A stretch of 64,000 nucleotides of DNA from an actinobacterium SCGC AAA278-O22. GTDB lineage: Bacteria > Actinomycetota > Actinomycetes > Nanopelagicales > Nanopelagicaceae. The stretch covers positions 39,713 to 103,712 of the forward strand of contig AQUA01000004.1 of the NCBI GenBank assembly GCA_000372185.1, in the 5' to 3' direction. Below the pieces are notes generated by a model that saw nothing but the letters and a program-made list of their open reading frames with translations, did no database searches and was not told where the DNA came from. The translations under genes and the position numbers were made by a program. Positions 38,103 to 49,237 of this stretch are shown here, piece by piece (the first letter of the stretch is position 1; the number at the start of each line of letters is the position of its first letter).

Positions 38103-38582
38103 ATGGCCCTCAATGCGCATGATGTGATTGAAGAATTCTTAACATCACATGACTTAGATTTTGAGAAGCAGGGCCAGAACACCTTTATGGTGACTCTGCC
38201 AGGGGAGAAGAAGCTTCAGACGCATTGCGCATTAGTAATTGGTGATCACTCACTGAGCATCAACGCCTTTGTGATTCGTAAGCCTGATACCCATGAAGAT
38301 GCAGTGCACAAGTGGTGCATGGCAAAGAATGCTTCCATGTATGGAATTGCCTTTGCGATCAATGAACTGGGCGATATCTACTTAGTGGGGCGCCTTCCAC
38401 TCGATGCAGTGAATGCGCAAGAGATTGATCGATTGATTGGATCAGTGCTGCAGTATTCAGATTCATCATTTAATCCATTGCTCGAATTGGGCTTTGCAGA
38501 TGCCATCCGCCGCGAATGGGCATGGCGCGTAAGCCGTGGTGAATCGTTGGCAAATTTAGAGGCGTTTAAGCACTTAGTGTGA
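38103..38582 (+). CDS. YbjN-domain protein
   Basis: Position between mshA and gpmA plus the KWCMAKNASMYGIAFAINELGDIYLVGRLPL pattern. Confidence 0.8.
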   Translation: MALNAHDVIEEFLTSHDLDFEKQGQNTFMVTLPGEKKLQTHCALVIGDHSLSINAFVIRKPDTHEDAVHKWCMAKNASMYGIAFAINELGDIYLVGRLPLDAVNAQEIDRLIGSVLQYSDSSFNPLLELGFADAIRREWAWRVSRGESLANLEAFKHLV

Positions 38583-38600
38583 TGTGAGAGAATTCGCCTC

Positions 38601-39350
38601 ATGTCCAACTTAAAGTTAATTCTGCTGCGCCATGGCGAATCCGAATGGAACGCCCTCAACCTCTTTACCGGCTGGGTCGATGTCCGCTTATCTGACAAAG
38701 GCATCGCTGAGGCAGCTCGTGGTGGAAAGTTGTTGGCAGAGCGCGGGTTATTGCCTGATGTGGTTCACACTTCACTTTTGCGACGTGCCATTCACACATC
38801 GCAGTTGGCGCTCGATGCATGTGATCGTCATTGGATTCCAGTAAAGCGTTCATGGTGCCTCAATGAGCGCCACTACGGTGCGCTGCAAGGCAAGGACAAG
38901 GCGCAGACTTTGGCTGAATACGGCGAAGAGCAATTTATGTTGTGGCGCCGTTCCTATGACACCCCTCCGCCGTTGATTGAAAAAGGCTCGAAGTACTCGC
39001 AGGATGCCGACCCACGCTACGCGGATTTAGGTGCGGATATGCCGCTGACTGAGTGCCTCAAAGATGTTGTGGTCCGCATGGTTCCGTATTGGACTGAATC
39101 CATTATTCCTGACCTCAAGGCTGGAAAAACTGTTCTGATTACTGCTCACGGCAACTCTTTGCGTGCGCTGGTCAAGCACCTTGAAGGAATCACCGATGAA
39201 GATATTGCGGCTTTAAATATCCCAACGGGTATTCCGTTGCTGTATGAATTGGATTCAAACTTCAAGCCAGTAAAAGCTGGTGGCGAATACTTAGATCCAG
39301 CAGCAGCGGCTGAAGCGATTACAGCAGTTGCGAATCAGGGTAAGAAGTAA
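38601..39350 (+). CDS. gpmA: 2,3-bisphosphoglycerate-dependent phosphoglycerate mutase
   Basis: [44 protein letters not shown]. Confidence 0.95.
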   Translation: MSNLKLILLRHGESEWNALNLFTGWVDVRLSDKGIAEAARGGKLLAERGLLPDVVHTSLLRRAIHTSQLALDACDRHWIPVKRSWCLNERHYGALQGKDKAQTLAEYGEEQFMLWRRSYDTPPPLIEKGSKYSQDADPRYADLGADMPLTECLKDVVVRMVPYWTESIIPDLKAGKTVLITAHGNSLRALVKHLEGITDEDIAALNIPTGIPLLYELDSNFKPVKAGGEYLDPAAAAEAITAVANQGKK

Positions 39351-39351
39351 G

Positions 39352-39864
39352 TTACTTAACGAGCTTTGCGCCAGTTGTAACGCTTGAATAAGTATCGCGC
39401 TTGTCGCGGATGATTGCGTTGACAGTAACAACTCCTGCGCGAGCAAAGGCAAGCTGTAGTTGAACGTTCTTGCCTGGAGTTGCTCCGACACCGCTAAATA
39501 CTGCCTTTGCATTGGCTGAATCGCCTTCAAAGCGGATCGGTGATTCTGGCGCCAAGTTCTGTTCGCCAGAAAGTGTTGCTTGCACATTTCCAGCTGAAAT
39601 TCCAAGAAGTGCATCAGGTGTCTGTGAGTGGTTGATGATGGTTCCCACAACTACTGCCGAGCCATCTTCAGTTGCAACAAGGAGAAGATTTGCAATGGTG
39701 AGGTCGCTGCCATTTGTTGTCACAGTTGCTTCGGCGCCATCTGTTACTCGCTTGATCAAACGTGTTGCTGCATCAGGGCCTGCGCCACCGCATGCAGTAA
39801 GTGAGAGAGCAAGTGCAGATGTAATGAGAGCAGCAGAGATTTTCTTAAAATGTGGGCGACGCAT
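39352..39864 (-). CDS. Hypothetical lipoprotein
   Basis: N-terminal signal with lipobox SLTACGG. Confidence 0.65.
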   Translation of the reverse strand: MRRPHFKKISAALITSALALSLTACGGAGPDAATRLIKRVTDGAEATVTTNGSDLTIANLLLVATEDGSAVVVGTIINHSQTPDALLGISAGNVQATLSGEQNLAPESPIRFEGDSANAKAVFSGVGATPGKNVQLQLAFARAGVVTVNAIIRDKRDTYSSVTTGAKLVK

Positions 39865-39980
39865 GGGGCAAATTATCGCATGTCAAATAAGCGTTATTTG
39901 ACGCTGGTTTAGGCCCTATAAACCGACTTTCTAATGTCAGTGGAGGCTGGTAGAATTGGATGTCTATCGAAGGGCAATAC

Positions 39981-40463
39981 ATGACATTCAAGGTCGGCGA
40001 AACCGTTGTTTATCCCCATCACGGAGCAGCTCTTATCGAGGCAATAGAAACTCGAACAATTAAGGGCGAAGAGAAGACCTATCTCGTACTCAAGGTTGCA
40101 CAAGGCGACCTCACTGTGCGCGTTCCTGCAGATAATGTAGATCTCGTCGGTGTCCGCGATGTCGTTGATTCAGCTGGCCTCGATCGCGTATTTAACGTAC
40201 TTCGTCAGCCATATACGGAAGAGCCAACAAACTGGTCACGTCGCTATAAGGCAAACCTCGAAAAGCTTGCATCCGGAGATGTCATTAAGGTCGCAGAAGT
40301 TGTGCGCGATCTCTATCGCCGCGATCTCGATCGAGGCCTTTCTGCCGGTGAAAAGCGCATGCTCGCCAAGGCGAAGCAGATTCTCGTCTCTGAGCTCGCT
40401 CTCGCTGAGCGCACAGATGAAGAGAAGGCTGCAACTCTCCTTGACGAGGTTCTCGCTTCTTAA
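39981..40463 (+). CDS. carD: CarD-family transcriptional regulator
   Basis: [30 protein letters not shown]; track start 39960 is upstream of the likely ATG. Confidence 0.92.
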   Translation: MTFKVGETVVYPHHGAALIEAIETRTIKGEEKTYLVLKVAQGDLTVRVPADNVDLVGVRDVVDSAGLDRVFNVLRQPYTEEPTNWSRRYKANLEKLASGDVIKVAEVVRDLYRRDLDRGLSAGEKRMLAKAKQILVSELALAERTDEEKAATLLDEVLAS

Positions 40464-40481
40464 ATTTTTTAGCCTCATCTC

Positions 40482-41600
40482 ATGATCGCCGCCATCGTCG
40501 CTGCCGCAGGTAGTGGCGAACGTTTCGGTGCGTCTCTTCCAAAAGCACTTATTCAATTGGGCGATCGCGCACTTCTTGAACATGCAGTTTCAAGTTTGTC
40601 GGCTGTTGTTGATCAGATTGTGGTGACTGCACCTGCAGGTTATGAAGATCAGATACGTGCTCTCGTTGGGGATGCGGTCACTGTTGTTACTGGTGGCGCT
40701 ACACGCTCTGATTCTGTGCGAGCAGGTCTTACAGTTATTGAAGGCGCAGAGTTTGTTCTTGTCCACGATGCAGCACGAGCGCTAGCAACTCGTGAATTAG
40801 CAGCGTCCGTAGTGGCCGCACTAAAGGGCGGCGATGTTGCAGTAGTTCCGGCGTTACCTGTTGTTGATACTCTGCAAAGCGTTGGTACGGATGGTTATGT
40901 TCTTAGTGCAGTTGATCGCACACCACTTCGCCGCATTCAAACTCCACAAGGATTTTCTTACTCAGTACTAAAAGAAATTCATCAGGCAGCACACGATGCA
41001 ACTGATGATTCAACTCTGGCTCTTCAAGCAGGTCACAAAGTCCGCGTCATTGCTGGTGAAGAACGAGCGCTAAAAATTACAACTCCATCAGATTTAGCAA
41101 CTGCTCTTACATTCTTAGGCGACGCCACAACATTTAGTTCTGGCATTGGTGTTGATGCACATGCATTTGGCGAAGGAAGAGAACTTTGGCTGGCAGGTCT
41201 TCATTGGCCTGGTGAAGTTGGTGTCGAAGGCCACTCTGATGGTGATGTTGCAGCTCATGCGATTTGCGACGCGCTCTTTGCAGCAACTGGTCTTGGAGAT
41301 CTCGGCAGCAACTTTGGAACATCGCGCCCTGAATATGCAGGTGCATCGGGAGTTACATTATTAAAGGAAACTCTTGCAATTATTACTAAAGGCGGATATT
41401 CAATTTCACATGTATCCGTTCAGATCATCGGCAATCGTCCACGTATTGGTGCACGTCGTGCTGAGGCAATCGCAACTATCTCGCAGGCTTTGGGTGGGGC
41501 AGAAGTTGCCATACTTGCGACAACTACCGATGGCATGGGCCTTACTGGTGAAGGCAAGGGCATTGCAGCGATTGCATCTGCGCTTGTAATCAAGCGTTAG
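40482..41600 (+). CDS. ispDF: Bifunctional IspD-IspF (MEP pathway)
   Basis: Isp[15 protein letters not shown]...[12 protein letters not shown]; Isp[59 protein letters not shown], all in one frame. Confidence 0.92.
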   Translation: MIAAIVAAAGSGERFGASLPKALIQLGDRALLEHAVSSLSAVVDQIVVTAPAGYEDQIRALVGDAVTVVTGGATRSDSVRAGLTVIEGAEFVLVHDAARALATRELAASVVAALKGGDVAVVPALPVVDTLQSVGTDGYVLSAVDRTPLRRIQTPQGFSYSVLKEIHQAAHDATDDSTLALQAGHKVRVIAGEERALKITTPSDLATALTFLGDATTFSSGIGVDAHAFGEGRELWLAGLHWPGEVGVEGHSDGDVAAHAICDALFAATGLGDLGSNFGTSRPEYAGASGVTLLKETLAIITKGGYSISHVSVQIIGNRPRIGARRAEAIATISQALGGAEVAILATTTDGMGLTGEGKGIAAIASALVIKR

Positions 41601-41609
41601 AATTGCCTA

Positions 41610-43016
41610 ATGAGTTCGCTATCTTTATACGACACCCTTACGCGAACCACATCTGAATTTGTCCCGCTTAAAAAAGGTGAAGTCGGAATCTATTTGTGCG
41701 GTGCAACTGTTCAGGCACCTCCGCATATCGGCCATGTGCGTTCTGGCGTTAACTTCGACATCTTGCGTCGCTGGTTAACTAAGTCTGGTTACAACGTCAC
41801 CTTTATTCGTAATGTCACCGATATCGATGACAAGATTTTGCATAAGGCTGTCCACGAAGAAGCGCCTTGGTGGGCAGTTGCTATGAAATACGAGCGCGCA
41901 TTTACTGATGCATATGCGGCTTTGAATGTTCTGCCACCGACATATGAACCACGTGCCACAGGCCATGTCACTCAGATGATAGAACTCATGCAGTTGCTCA
42001 TTGAAAAGGGTGTTGCATACGCTCCTGGCAATGGCGACGTTTACCTCGAAGTTCGCAAGCTCTCTTCTTACCTAACTTTGTCACGTCAGAAGCTTGATGA
42101 CCTTCAACCAGCAGCCGATGCTGATGAGACTTACAAGAAAGATCCACGCGACTTTGCTTTGTGGAAAGCTGCAAAGCCAGGAGATCCATCATGGCCAACT
42201 CCGTGGGGTCCAGGTCGTCCAGGATGGCACCTTGAATGTTCTGCGATGGCGCATCAGTATTTAGGTGAAGCATTTGATATTCACGGTGGCGGACTTGATT
42301 TGATCTTCCCTCACCACGAGAACGAGATCGCACAATCTGAAGCAGCAGGTTATGCCTTTGCTAAGCGTTGGTTGCACAACGCATGGGTGACCGCATCTGG
42401 TGAGAAGATGTCGAAGTCACTAGGTAATTCTCTTCAAGTACATGAATTGCTCAAGACAGTTCGCGGAATCGAACTTCGTTGGTATTTAGGTTCTGCGCAC
42501 TACCGTTCGATGCTCGAGTTTTCTCATGAAGCGTTGGCAGAATCTGCAACTGCCTTTCGTCGTATCGAAGGATTCTTACATCGTTCCGTTGAGATTTTAG
42601 GTGTGCAGCCAATTCCCGTTATTAGCCAAACATTCACTGATGCCATGAATGATGATTTGGCTGTTCCTACAGCTCTTGCCTCAATCTCTGAATCACTTCG
42701 CCTTGGAAATACTGCAATAACTGCGTCAGATAAGGCAGTCATTGCAACATCAGCCAACGAAATTTGCGGAGCACTCGAAGTCCTTGGATGCGATCCATTC
42801 GATCCAGCTTTTGCAACCAGTGGTTCAAGTGACGATATGACTGCAGCTCTTGATGGCACCATTAAATTAGCGCTCGAACAGCGTGCTGCTGCGCGCGAAC
42901 GTAAAGATTTTGCAGCATCTGATGCCATTCGCGATGGCTTAGCTGCGCTGGGAATTACTATTGAAGACACTGCACAAGGGCCACGCTGGTCGATTACTGG
43001 AAATGGAAGTAAATAA
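41610..43016 (+). CDS. cysS: Cysteinyl-tRNA synthetase
   Basis: YLCGATVQAPPHIGHVRSGVNFDILRRWL; HGGGLDLIFPHHENEIAQSEA; KMSKSLGN. Confidence 0.95.
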   Translation: MSSLSLYDTLTRTTSEFVPLKKGEVGIYLCGATVQAPPHIGHVRSGVNFDILRRWLTKSGYNVTFIRNVTDIDDKILHKAVHEEAPWWAVAMKYERAFTDAYAALNVLPPTYEPRATGHVTQMIELMQLLIEKGVAYAPGNGDVYLEVRKLSSYLTLSRQKLDDLQPAADADETYKKDPRDFALWKAAKPGDPSWPTPWGPGRPGWHLECSAMAHQYLGEAFDIHGGGLDLIFPHHENEIAQSEAAGYAFAKRWLHNAWVTASGEKMSKSLGNSLQVHELLKTVRGIELRWYLGSAHYRSMLEFSHEALAESATAFRRIEGFLHRSVEILGVQPIPVISQTFTDAMNDDLAVPTALASISESLRLGNTAITASDKAVIATSANEICGALEVLGCDPFDPAFATSGSSDDMTAALDGTIKLALEQRAAARERKDFAASDAIRDGLAALGITIEDTAQGPRWSITGNGSK

Positions 43017-43018
43017 CG

Positions 43019-43966
43019 ATGGCCGGTAATGCAAAACCACGCGGAGCAGTTCGTAAATCGAAGAAGGGCCCAACAACCGGTACTGGTGGAAACAATAAGC
43101 GCCGCTTAGAAGGGAAAGGGCCAACACCGAAAGCTGAAGATCGTCCCTATCACGCAGCTGCCAAGCGAAAGAAAGCTGCAGAGAAATCTTCAGCTAAGAA
43201 AGTGGCGCCACGTAAGTTTTCTAAGGGAGATGGACTTCGTGGTGAAATCGTGGCAGGTCGTAACGCAGTTCTCGAAGCGTTGCGCGAATCAGTTCCAGCA
43301 ACTGAGTTATTAGTTGCACGTAGCATCGATGTCGATGACCGCGTTGCTGAGTCGCTACAGATTGCACTCAATCATGGACTTTCGATTCGTGAAGCACACC
43401 GTGCCGAAGTGGAAGGAATTTCACCTAACAGTCAGGGAATTATTCTTTCCATCAAACCATTTCAATATTCATCATTTGAAGAAATTGTTCAGCGCGCCAA
43501 GAACCCCATGTTGTTGGTGGCACTCGATGGCGTGACAGATCCTCGTAACTTAGGTGCGATTGTTCGTTCAGCTGCAGCATTCGGTGCATCGGGTGTCTTG
43601 ATGACAGAACGTCGCGCTGCTGGAATGACAGCATCTGCGTGGAAATCTTCAGCAGGGGCAGCAGCACGTCTTCCGATTGCACAGGTAACCAACCTTGCGC
43701 GCACGATTGATGAAGCGAAGAAGTTGGGTTGCTTCGTGGTCGGCTTGGACGGCGAATCCGATACTGCGATTGCAGAGATGAAGGTTGCCACAGAAAACCT
43801 CATGGTAATTGTGGGCTCTGAAGGTAAAGGGCTAGCGCGCTTAACGCGTGAAAAGTGCGATTTGATTGTCTCTATTCCCATCAGCGCGTCGACTGAATCG
43901 CTCAATGCATCTGTTGCAACATCTATCGCGCTCTATGCTGTCGATGAGGCGCGACGTAAGGGATAG
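43019..43966 (+). CDS. rlmB: 23S rRNA (guanosine-2'-O-)-methyltransferase, TrmH/RlmB-type
   Basis: AGRNAVLEALRES; LDGVTDPRNLGAIVRSAAAFGA; VGSEGKGLARLTREKCD; SLNASVATSIALY. Confidence 0.92.
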   Translation: MAGNAKPRGAVRKSKKGPTTGTGGNNKRRLEGKGPTPKAEDRPYHAAAKRKKAAEKSSAKKVAPRKFSKGDGLRGEIVAGRNAVLEALRESVPATELLVARSIDVDDRVAESLQIALNHGLSIREAHRAEVEGISPNSQGIILSIKPFQYSSFEEIVQRAKNPMLLVALDGVTDPRNLGAIVRSAAAFGASGVLMTERRAAGMTASAWKSSAGAAARLPIAQVTNLARTIDEAKKLGCFVVGLDGESDTAIAEMKVATENLMVIVGSEGKGLARLTREKCDLIVSIPISASTESLNASVATSIALYAVDEARRKG

Positions 43967-43972
43967 TTTGAT

Positions 43973-44755
43973 ATGGCATTTCAACGTTTTATTGTTTGCG
44001 GAGACTCATATTCTGAAGGAATGACTGATGAAGTCATCGATGGAAAGTTTCGTGGGTGGGCAGATCGCGTGGCCGATGTAATGGCGCAGGCGCATGCAGA
44101 TTTCACCTATATGAATTTGGCGGTTCGCGGAAAACTTTTGGGACAAGTTGTAGAAGACCAAGTTCCTACGGCGCTTGCCTTTATCACTGGCTCAGACACG
44201 TTGGTTTCATTTCATGCTGGTGCAAACGATGCCTTGCGCCCAGGATATCAAGCATCCGTAGCAATTCCTTTATATCAAGAAGCGGTGCGCTTGATTGCAA
44301 AGACCGGTGCAACGGTCATGCTCTTTACTGTACTTGAACGCACTGGCAATAAAGGAAAAGGCGCAGAAATTTGGGAGAAGCGATTCTCTGAATTTAATAA
44401 AGGTGTACGTGCTGTTGGCGCTGAAGTCGGCGCGATTGTTGTCGATGCCAATCAAGAAGCATTCTTTAGTGATCGTCGCTTCTTAGCTTTTGATCGCCTT
44501 CACTTAAATTCCATCGGCCACGATCGTTGTGCGCAAGCAGTTCTTGAAAAATTAGGTTTACCTTTTGATTCAGCGTGGCGCACACCGTTGCCACCTGCGA
44601 AGAAGACACCGTGGGTTGTCGAAAAAGCAATCACTGTTGCTTGGTTCTTTGTCTTTGCATTGCCGTGGATCATTCGTCGCATCCAAGGCAAATCATCAGG
44701 AGATGGACGTAGTGCTAAATACCCAATTCCGGTGAAGTGGCCGTTAGTTAAATAG
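43973..44755 (+). CDS. SGNH/GDSL hydrolase
   Basis: VCGDSYSEGMTDE; FHAGANDALRPG; DRLHLNSIGHDRCAQ. Confidence 0.88.
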   Translation: MAFQRFIVCGDSYSEGMTDEVIDGKFRGWADRVADVMAQAHADFTYMNLAVRGKLLGQVVEDQVPTALAFITGSDTLVSFHAGANDALRPGYQASVAIPLYQEAVRLIAKTGATVMLFTVLERTGNKGKGAEIWEKRFSEFNKGVRAVGAEVGAIVVDANQEAFFSDRRFLAFDRLHLNSIGHDRCAQAVLEKLGLPFDSAWRTPLPPAKKTPWVVEKAITVAWFFVFALPWIIRRIQGKSSGDGRSAKYPIPVKWPLVK

Positions 44756-47700
44756 CTCGGACAATCCAGGTAAAGCTATAGGTACCGCCAGATACTAAGT
44801 ATTGAGGCAAGGTATCGGGGCCGCAGGATGCTGTCCCAACTCCGCGATGCGCGGCATCGATATGAACGATGGTGTTTCCAGTTGGTACTAGTTCAACATC
44901 GTGGGTGGCATCGGCAAGTTGTTCTGCTCTAAAGGGGTTTGCAGATACCTGACGTGGTTTATCGAGATCGATTCGCACTCCATGTCCTGCGTTATCTGTC
45001 AGCGTGAACCAACGAACTCCTGCGTGGCCACCATTTTCCTGTGGGCGCACATAAGGGGTGTATTGATCTGCCACAGTTGAGACCCACTTGTGCACGCGAC
45101 CAAGCTTGCGATCAGGATAGGTTTCCGATGGACCGATACCGAAGTAGGTGTAATTACTTAAAGCGCCATCAATTTCGAAGTTGATACCAACACGTGCTAA
45201 ATCTTCGAATTGCTTAGGCACTGTGATGGTCTCTTTTACGGAGTAACCACCAGCAACTGGTGTGACAAGTTGAACCTGCTTAACTTTAAATCCGGTGCTT
45301 GTCTTCCATTCGCTGACAACTTTGTATGACTTAGCTGTCTCGGTGATCGTGCAATCGGTGCGTTCGAGTTCGCGGACGCCGTAGCTCTCCCATTTATTGG
45401 TGATACGAGCTATGCGATCGTTATCAGTAGGTGCGCGCCAGAGAGAAAGTTCAGGGGCGATAACTCCAAATGGAATCTGGATTTCACCTGCATCATCGAC
45501 AGCAATCTCAAAGAGGTTATGTGTCTTAGCAGTTGCAACCGTCTCTTTCCGTGAAGGAAGAGCGAATTGGTTCCAGGCAACTTCATGTCCAGCAGGTGCC
45601 CAATCGGTGCGAGCTTTGCGCACAACACTGAAGTTGATAAAGCGTTCACCTGCAGCATCTGGCTTTGCCAAAAGCTTTGATTTAATCGAAACCTTGGCGC
45701 TCTTCTGAGGTGCAATCTTTGGCATTGCAACCTTGCCGCTATCGATTACATCGCCGTTGCGATTGATGCTCCACAACAGCTCAAAATCGCTGAGATCCTT
45801 GAAGAATTGGCGGTTGGTGATGGTAAATGAACCAGACGATGCCTTCGTTGTTGTGATTGCAACGGGCGCTGCAATCGCTTTGAATTCATGCATCGCAGGT
45901 TTTGGTGTGCGATCAGGAAAGACCATTCCATCGCAGACAAAGTTGCCATCGTGCGGAGTATCGCCAAAGTCTCCGCCATAGGCAGAACGCTTTGTGCCAT
46001 CAGGAAGAGTCTGTTCGATTCCGTGATCCCAGAACTCCCAGATAAATCCACCTTGTAGTCCAGGTGTTGCATGAATTGCTTCCCAATACTCTTTCAAAGT
46101 TCCGTTTGAATTACCCATCGCATGTGAGTACTCGCACATAATCAATGGCCGATCTTGGCGACCTGACTTTGCATAATCTTTAATCGCTGCAATCGATGGA
46201 TACATCGGGCAGACAACATCGGTGAGTGAATGTCCACCGGTCCAGTTGCCGTTGATGCCACCTTCGTAATGAATTGGTCGTGATGGATCGAGTGCGCGTG
46301 CAAAGGAAGCTGCAGCTTCGTGGTTCTTGCCACGACCTGATTCATTTCCAAGTGACCAGAAAATTACAGATGGATGGTGCATATCGCGCTGGACCATACG
46401 GCCAACGCGTTCGATAAATGCAGATGCATATCGTGGATCATTAGAAATGGAATCGTAGAAAGCATGAGATTCGATATTTGCTTCATCGATGACATAGAAA
46501 CCAAGTTCATCGCAGAGATCGTAGAAAGCTGGATCATTGGGGTAGTGCGATGTGCGCACAGCGTTGAAGTTCCAACGCTTCATCTCAAGCAAATCTTGAC
46601 GCATGTCATCGCGTGTAAGAACGCGACCAGTAAGGCGATTGAAGTCGTGGCGGTTAACGCCATAGATATACACAGCCTTGCCATTGATCAGTAGCTCGCG
46701 ACCCTTGATGACAACAGAGCGGAAACCGATTTTCTGTTGCGATACTTCAATGACAGAGCCACTGGGGTTTATGAGTTCGATGCGAAGTGTGTATAGATGA
46801 GGGGTTTCAGCAGACCAAGCAGCCACCTTGGGGATGGTGGTCTCGAAAACTACATGGCCAGGCCATGGGGATTTGAGCTTGAGTCGGCTCTCTTTAGACG
46901 CTGCTGGAATATCTCCGCGCCAGTATTCGCCAGCGAAGAATTTACGATCTGCTTCACGCAGCTCTGGAGTCATCTCAGTCCAGAGCGGAGTCTTATGGGT
47001 CTTATAGGTCTGCGACATCTGGGCGGACTTTGTCTTTGGTAACTCTTCAATAGATGTGCGCAAGGTGTAACCATCAACGCTCTTGCCGCCTATGGAACCG
47101 ATGATGGCGTCAATCTTTAAAGTTCCAGTAGTGCCATCTGCTTTAAGGCCAGCAGTTGTGTGGAATCTTTCGATAAAGACATGGTCTGTTGCATATAACT
47201 TCACCGAGCGAGTAATGCCGCCGTGCCACCACTGATCTTGATCTTCAATATATGTCGCATCAGACCACTTGGTTACTTTGATCTGCAGATTATTTTTACC
47301 GCGCTTGATGTGGCCGGTGATATCAAATTCGGCAGCTAGACGTGAATCTTTTGTCAGTCCTACATCTTCACCATTGATTGTTATCAGCGCTACTGATTCA
47401 TAACCACCGAGGTGCAGAACAACGCGCTTGTCATCCCATGACGATGGAACTTCAAAATCACGTTCGTAGACACCGGTCGGATTGAGCTGTGGAACTTCAG
47501 GTGCCACGTGATCCCACGGCATCTGTGTGTTGGTGTAGTGAGGCTTATCAAAGAAGTCATCACTGGTTGGTTGCATCGTCCATAAACCTGGAACAGGAAT
47601 CTTTGTCCATCGCTTACGAGAATCATCTGTTGGAGAACTTAAGAGTTGAAAGCGCCATGTGCCATCGAGTGAAAGAGTTTCGTAGTGCTCGATGTGAAGC

Positions 47701-47756
47701 ATTCCGAGGCGATTGATTGAATTTGTCTCGGGGCTCATCCAATAGTTAGGCAACAT
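44748..47756 (-). CDS. lacZ: Beta-galactosidase, GH2
   Basis: INRHDFNRLTGRVLTRDDMRQDLLEMKRWNFNAVRTSHYPNDP; WSLGNESGRG; MCEYSHAMGNSNG. Confidence 0.93.
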   Translation of the reverse strand: MLPNYWMSPETNSINRLGMLHIEHYETLSLDGTWRFQLLSSPTDDSRKRWTKIPVPGLWTMQPTSDDFFDKPHYTNTQMPWDHVAPEVPQLNPTGVYERDFEVPSSWDDKRVVLHLGGYESVALITINGEDVGLTKDSRLAAEFDITGHIKRGKNNLQIKVTKWSDATYIEDQDQWWHGGITRSVKLYATDHVFIERFHTTAGLKADGTTGTLKIDAIIGSIGGKSVDGYTLRTSIEELPKTKSAQMSQTYKTHKTPLWTEMTPELREADRKFFAGEYWRGDIPAASKESRLKLKSPWPGHVVFETTIPKVAAWSAETPHLYTLRIELINPSGSVIEVSQQKIGFRSVVIKGRELLINGKAVYIYGVNRHDFNRLTGRVLTRDDMRQDLLEMKRWNFNAVRTSHYPNDPAFYDLCDELGFYVIDEANIESHAFYDSISNDPRYASAFIERVGRMVQRDMHHPSVIFWSLGNESGRGKNHEAAASFARALDPSRPIHYEGGINGNWTGGHSLTDVVCPMYPSIAAIKDYAKSGRQDRPLIMCEYSHAMGNSNGTLKEYWEAIHATPGLQGGFIWEFWDHGIEQTLPDGTKRSAYGGDFGDTPHDGNFVCDGMVFPDRTPKPAMHEFKAIAAPVAITTTKASSGSFTITNRQFFKDLSDFELLWSINRNGDVIDSGKVAMPKIAPQKSAKVSIKSKLLAKPDAAGERFINFSVVRKARTDWAPAGHEVAWNQFALPSRKETVATAKTHNLFEIAVDDAGEIQIPFGVIAPELSLWRAPTDNDRIARITNKWESYGVRELERTDCTITETAKSYKVVSEWKTSTGFKVKQVQLVTPVAGGYSVKETITVPKQFEDLARVGINFEIDGALSNYTYFGIGPSETYPDRKLGRVHKWVSTVADQYTPYVRPQENGGHAGVRWFTLTDNAGHGVRIDLDKPRQVSANPFRAEQLADATHDVELVPTGNTIVHIDAAHRGVGTASCGPDTLPQYLVSGGTYSFTWIVRAI

Positions 47757-47848
47757 GGCGTGAATCCTCTCATTTATCGCTATTTATAGGTATAAAAAGC
47801 TTGATTTTTACAATCTGCCAATAACTGCAATAATTGCGGCCGCAGTAC

Positions 47849-47923
47849 GCCTCCCTAGCTCAGTGGTAGAGCAGCTCACTTGTAATGAGCAGGTCATCCG
47901 TTCAATCCGGATGGGGGGCTCCA
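47849..47923 (+). tRNA. tRNA-Thr (anticodon TGT), CCA encoded
   Basis: gcctccc acceptor pairs with ggggggc; anticodon stem gctca/tgagc with loop cttgtaa; T-loop ttcaatc; 3' tcca. Confidence 0.93.
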
Positions 47924-47956
47924 GATTTGCTCCAAATCACTAGGTAGGGAGTCGCA

Positions 47957-48475
47957 ATGTCAGATAACTCCTTTCCGCACGATTCATTCGATGATCTCTT
48001 GGCTGCCAATGCCGAATACCAAAAGACTTTTAAATACTCCGAACTCACAGGATCTGCAGCCAAAGGCTTAGCAATCGTCACCTGCATGGATTCGCGAATC
48101 AATCCATTGTCAGTCGTTGGAATGCGTTCAGGAGATGCCAAGATTCTTCGTAATGCCGGTGCTCGAGTCACCGAAGATGTGTTGCGTACCTTGGTTCTTG
48201 CCACATACCTACTTAATGTCGATCGCATCCTTGTCATGCCACATACCGATTGCGCCATGGCGCGCGGTGATGAAGCAGCAATTCATAGGCTCATCGATGA
48301 AAAGTATGGTGTTAATACTTCAAGTCTTGAATTTAGAACCACAAATGACCAGCTGGGTGCGCTCGCCAGCGATATCAATCGCGTGCGTTCATATCCGTTG
48401 TTGCGGGATGGAGTAGTTGTAGCTGGTGCAATCTACGACGTGAAGACCGGGTCGATTACTCCGTACGAGGGTTAG
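47957..48475 (+). CDS. Beta-carbonic anhydrase
   Basis: VTCMDSRINPLSVVGMRSGDAKILRNAGARVTEDVLRTL; VMPHTDCAMA. Confidence 0.92.
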   Translation: MSDNSFPHDSFDDLLAANAEYQKTFKYSELTGSAAKGLAIVTCMDSRINPLSVVGMRSGDAKILRNAGARVTEDVLRTLVLATYLLNVDRILVMPHTDCAMARGDEAAIHRLIDEKYGVNTSSLEFRTTNDQLGALASDINRVRSYPLLRDGVVVAGAIYDVKTGSITPYEG

Positions 48476-49235
48476 TTCGACGCACTGGCATCCGTGTAAT
48501 TGGATAGCTTAAATCTTCAAGAAATTCGCGGATAAGTAACTGTGCAAGAGCCGGTCGCTCTTTAATAAATTTATGCGAAGTTGCCGGCACGATGGCCAGC
48601 TGTCCTAAAGGAATACTTTCATAGAGTTCTGCGGTGTGGGCGTGCTTGATGACATCGTCATCACCCGCCATAACCAGTACGGGACATTGAATTTTCGCTA
48701 AATCATCTGATGAAAGATTTGGCTCAGTCTTTTGAATATCAATCATCTTCTGAATTTTTTTGGCCAAGGTATCGGGTGCATCGGGGGAAGTGCGGTTGTA
48801 CTCCTCTTGGTTTTCAACAGATACAACTCCATCAAAGTCATCGATATGAAGAATGCCATCGGGATGAACGTTTGCACCTAAGGTGATAATTGAGCGAACT
48901 AGTTCGGGGCGTTGCATGGCAACCATCAAGGCAATGATTCCGCCATCGCTATAACCAATTAGATGCGCGGGTTCTTTCACGATCTCTTCAAGGTAGGCAA
49001 TCGCTTCGCGCGTTTGAAAGTGGTAGTGAAAACTTTCCGCTTGGTCGCCAGTGAATCCATGGCCAGTGCGGTCATAGGCAAAGACATGAAAGTCATCTTC
49101 GACCGCAGGAAGTACATAGGAATCCCAATGCGATGTGTGACTCAATCCTCCATGAAGTAATACAAGTGCTTCACCATTGTTCTCCCATTCGTATGAATAG
49201 ACCTGATGTCCATCAACGGTGAGGTATTGCGGCAT
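48456..49235 (-). CDS. Alpha/beta hydrolase
   Basis: LVLLHGGLSHTSHWDSYVLPAV; LIGYSDGGIIALMVAM; VLVMAGDDDVIKHAHTAELYESI. Confidence 0.9.
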   Translation of the reverse strand: MPQYLTVDGHQVYSYEWENNGEALVLLHGGLSHTSHWDSYVLPAVEDDFHVFAYDRTGHGFTGDQAESFHYHFQTREAIAYLEEIVKEPAHLIGYSDGGIIALMVAMQRPELVRSIITLGANVHPDGILHIDDFDGVVSVENQEEYNRTSPDAPDTLAKKIQKMIDIQKTEPNLSSDDLAKIQCPVLVMAGDDDVIKHAHTAELYESIPLGQLAIVPATSHKFIKERPALAQLLIREFLEDLSYPITRMPVRRTNPRTE

Positions 49236-49237
49236 TG

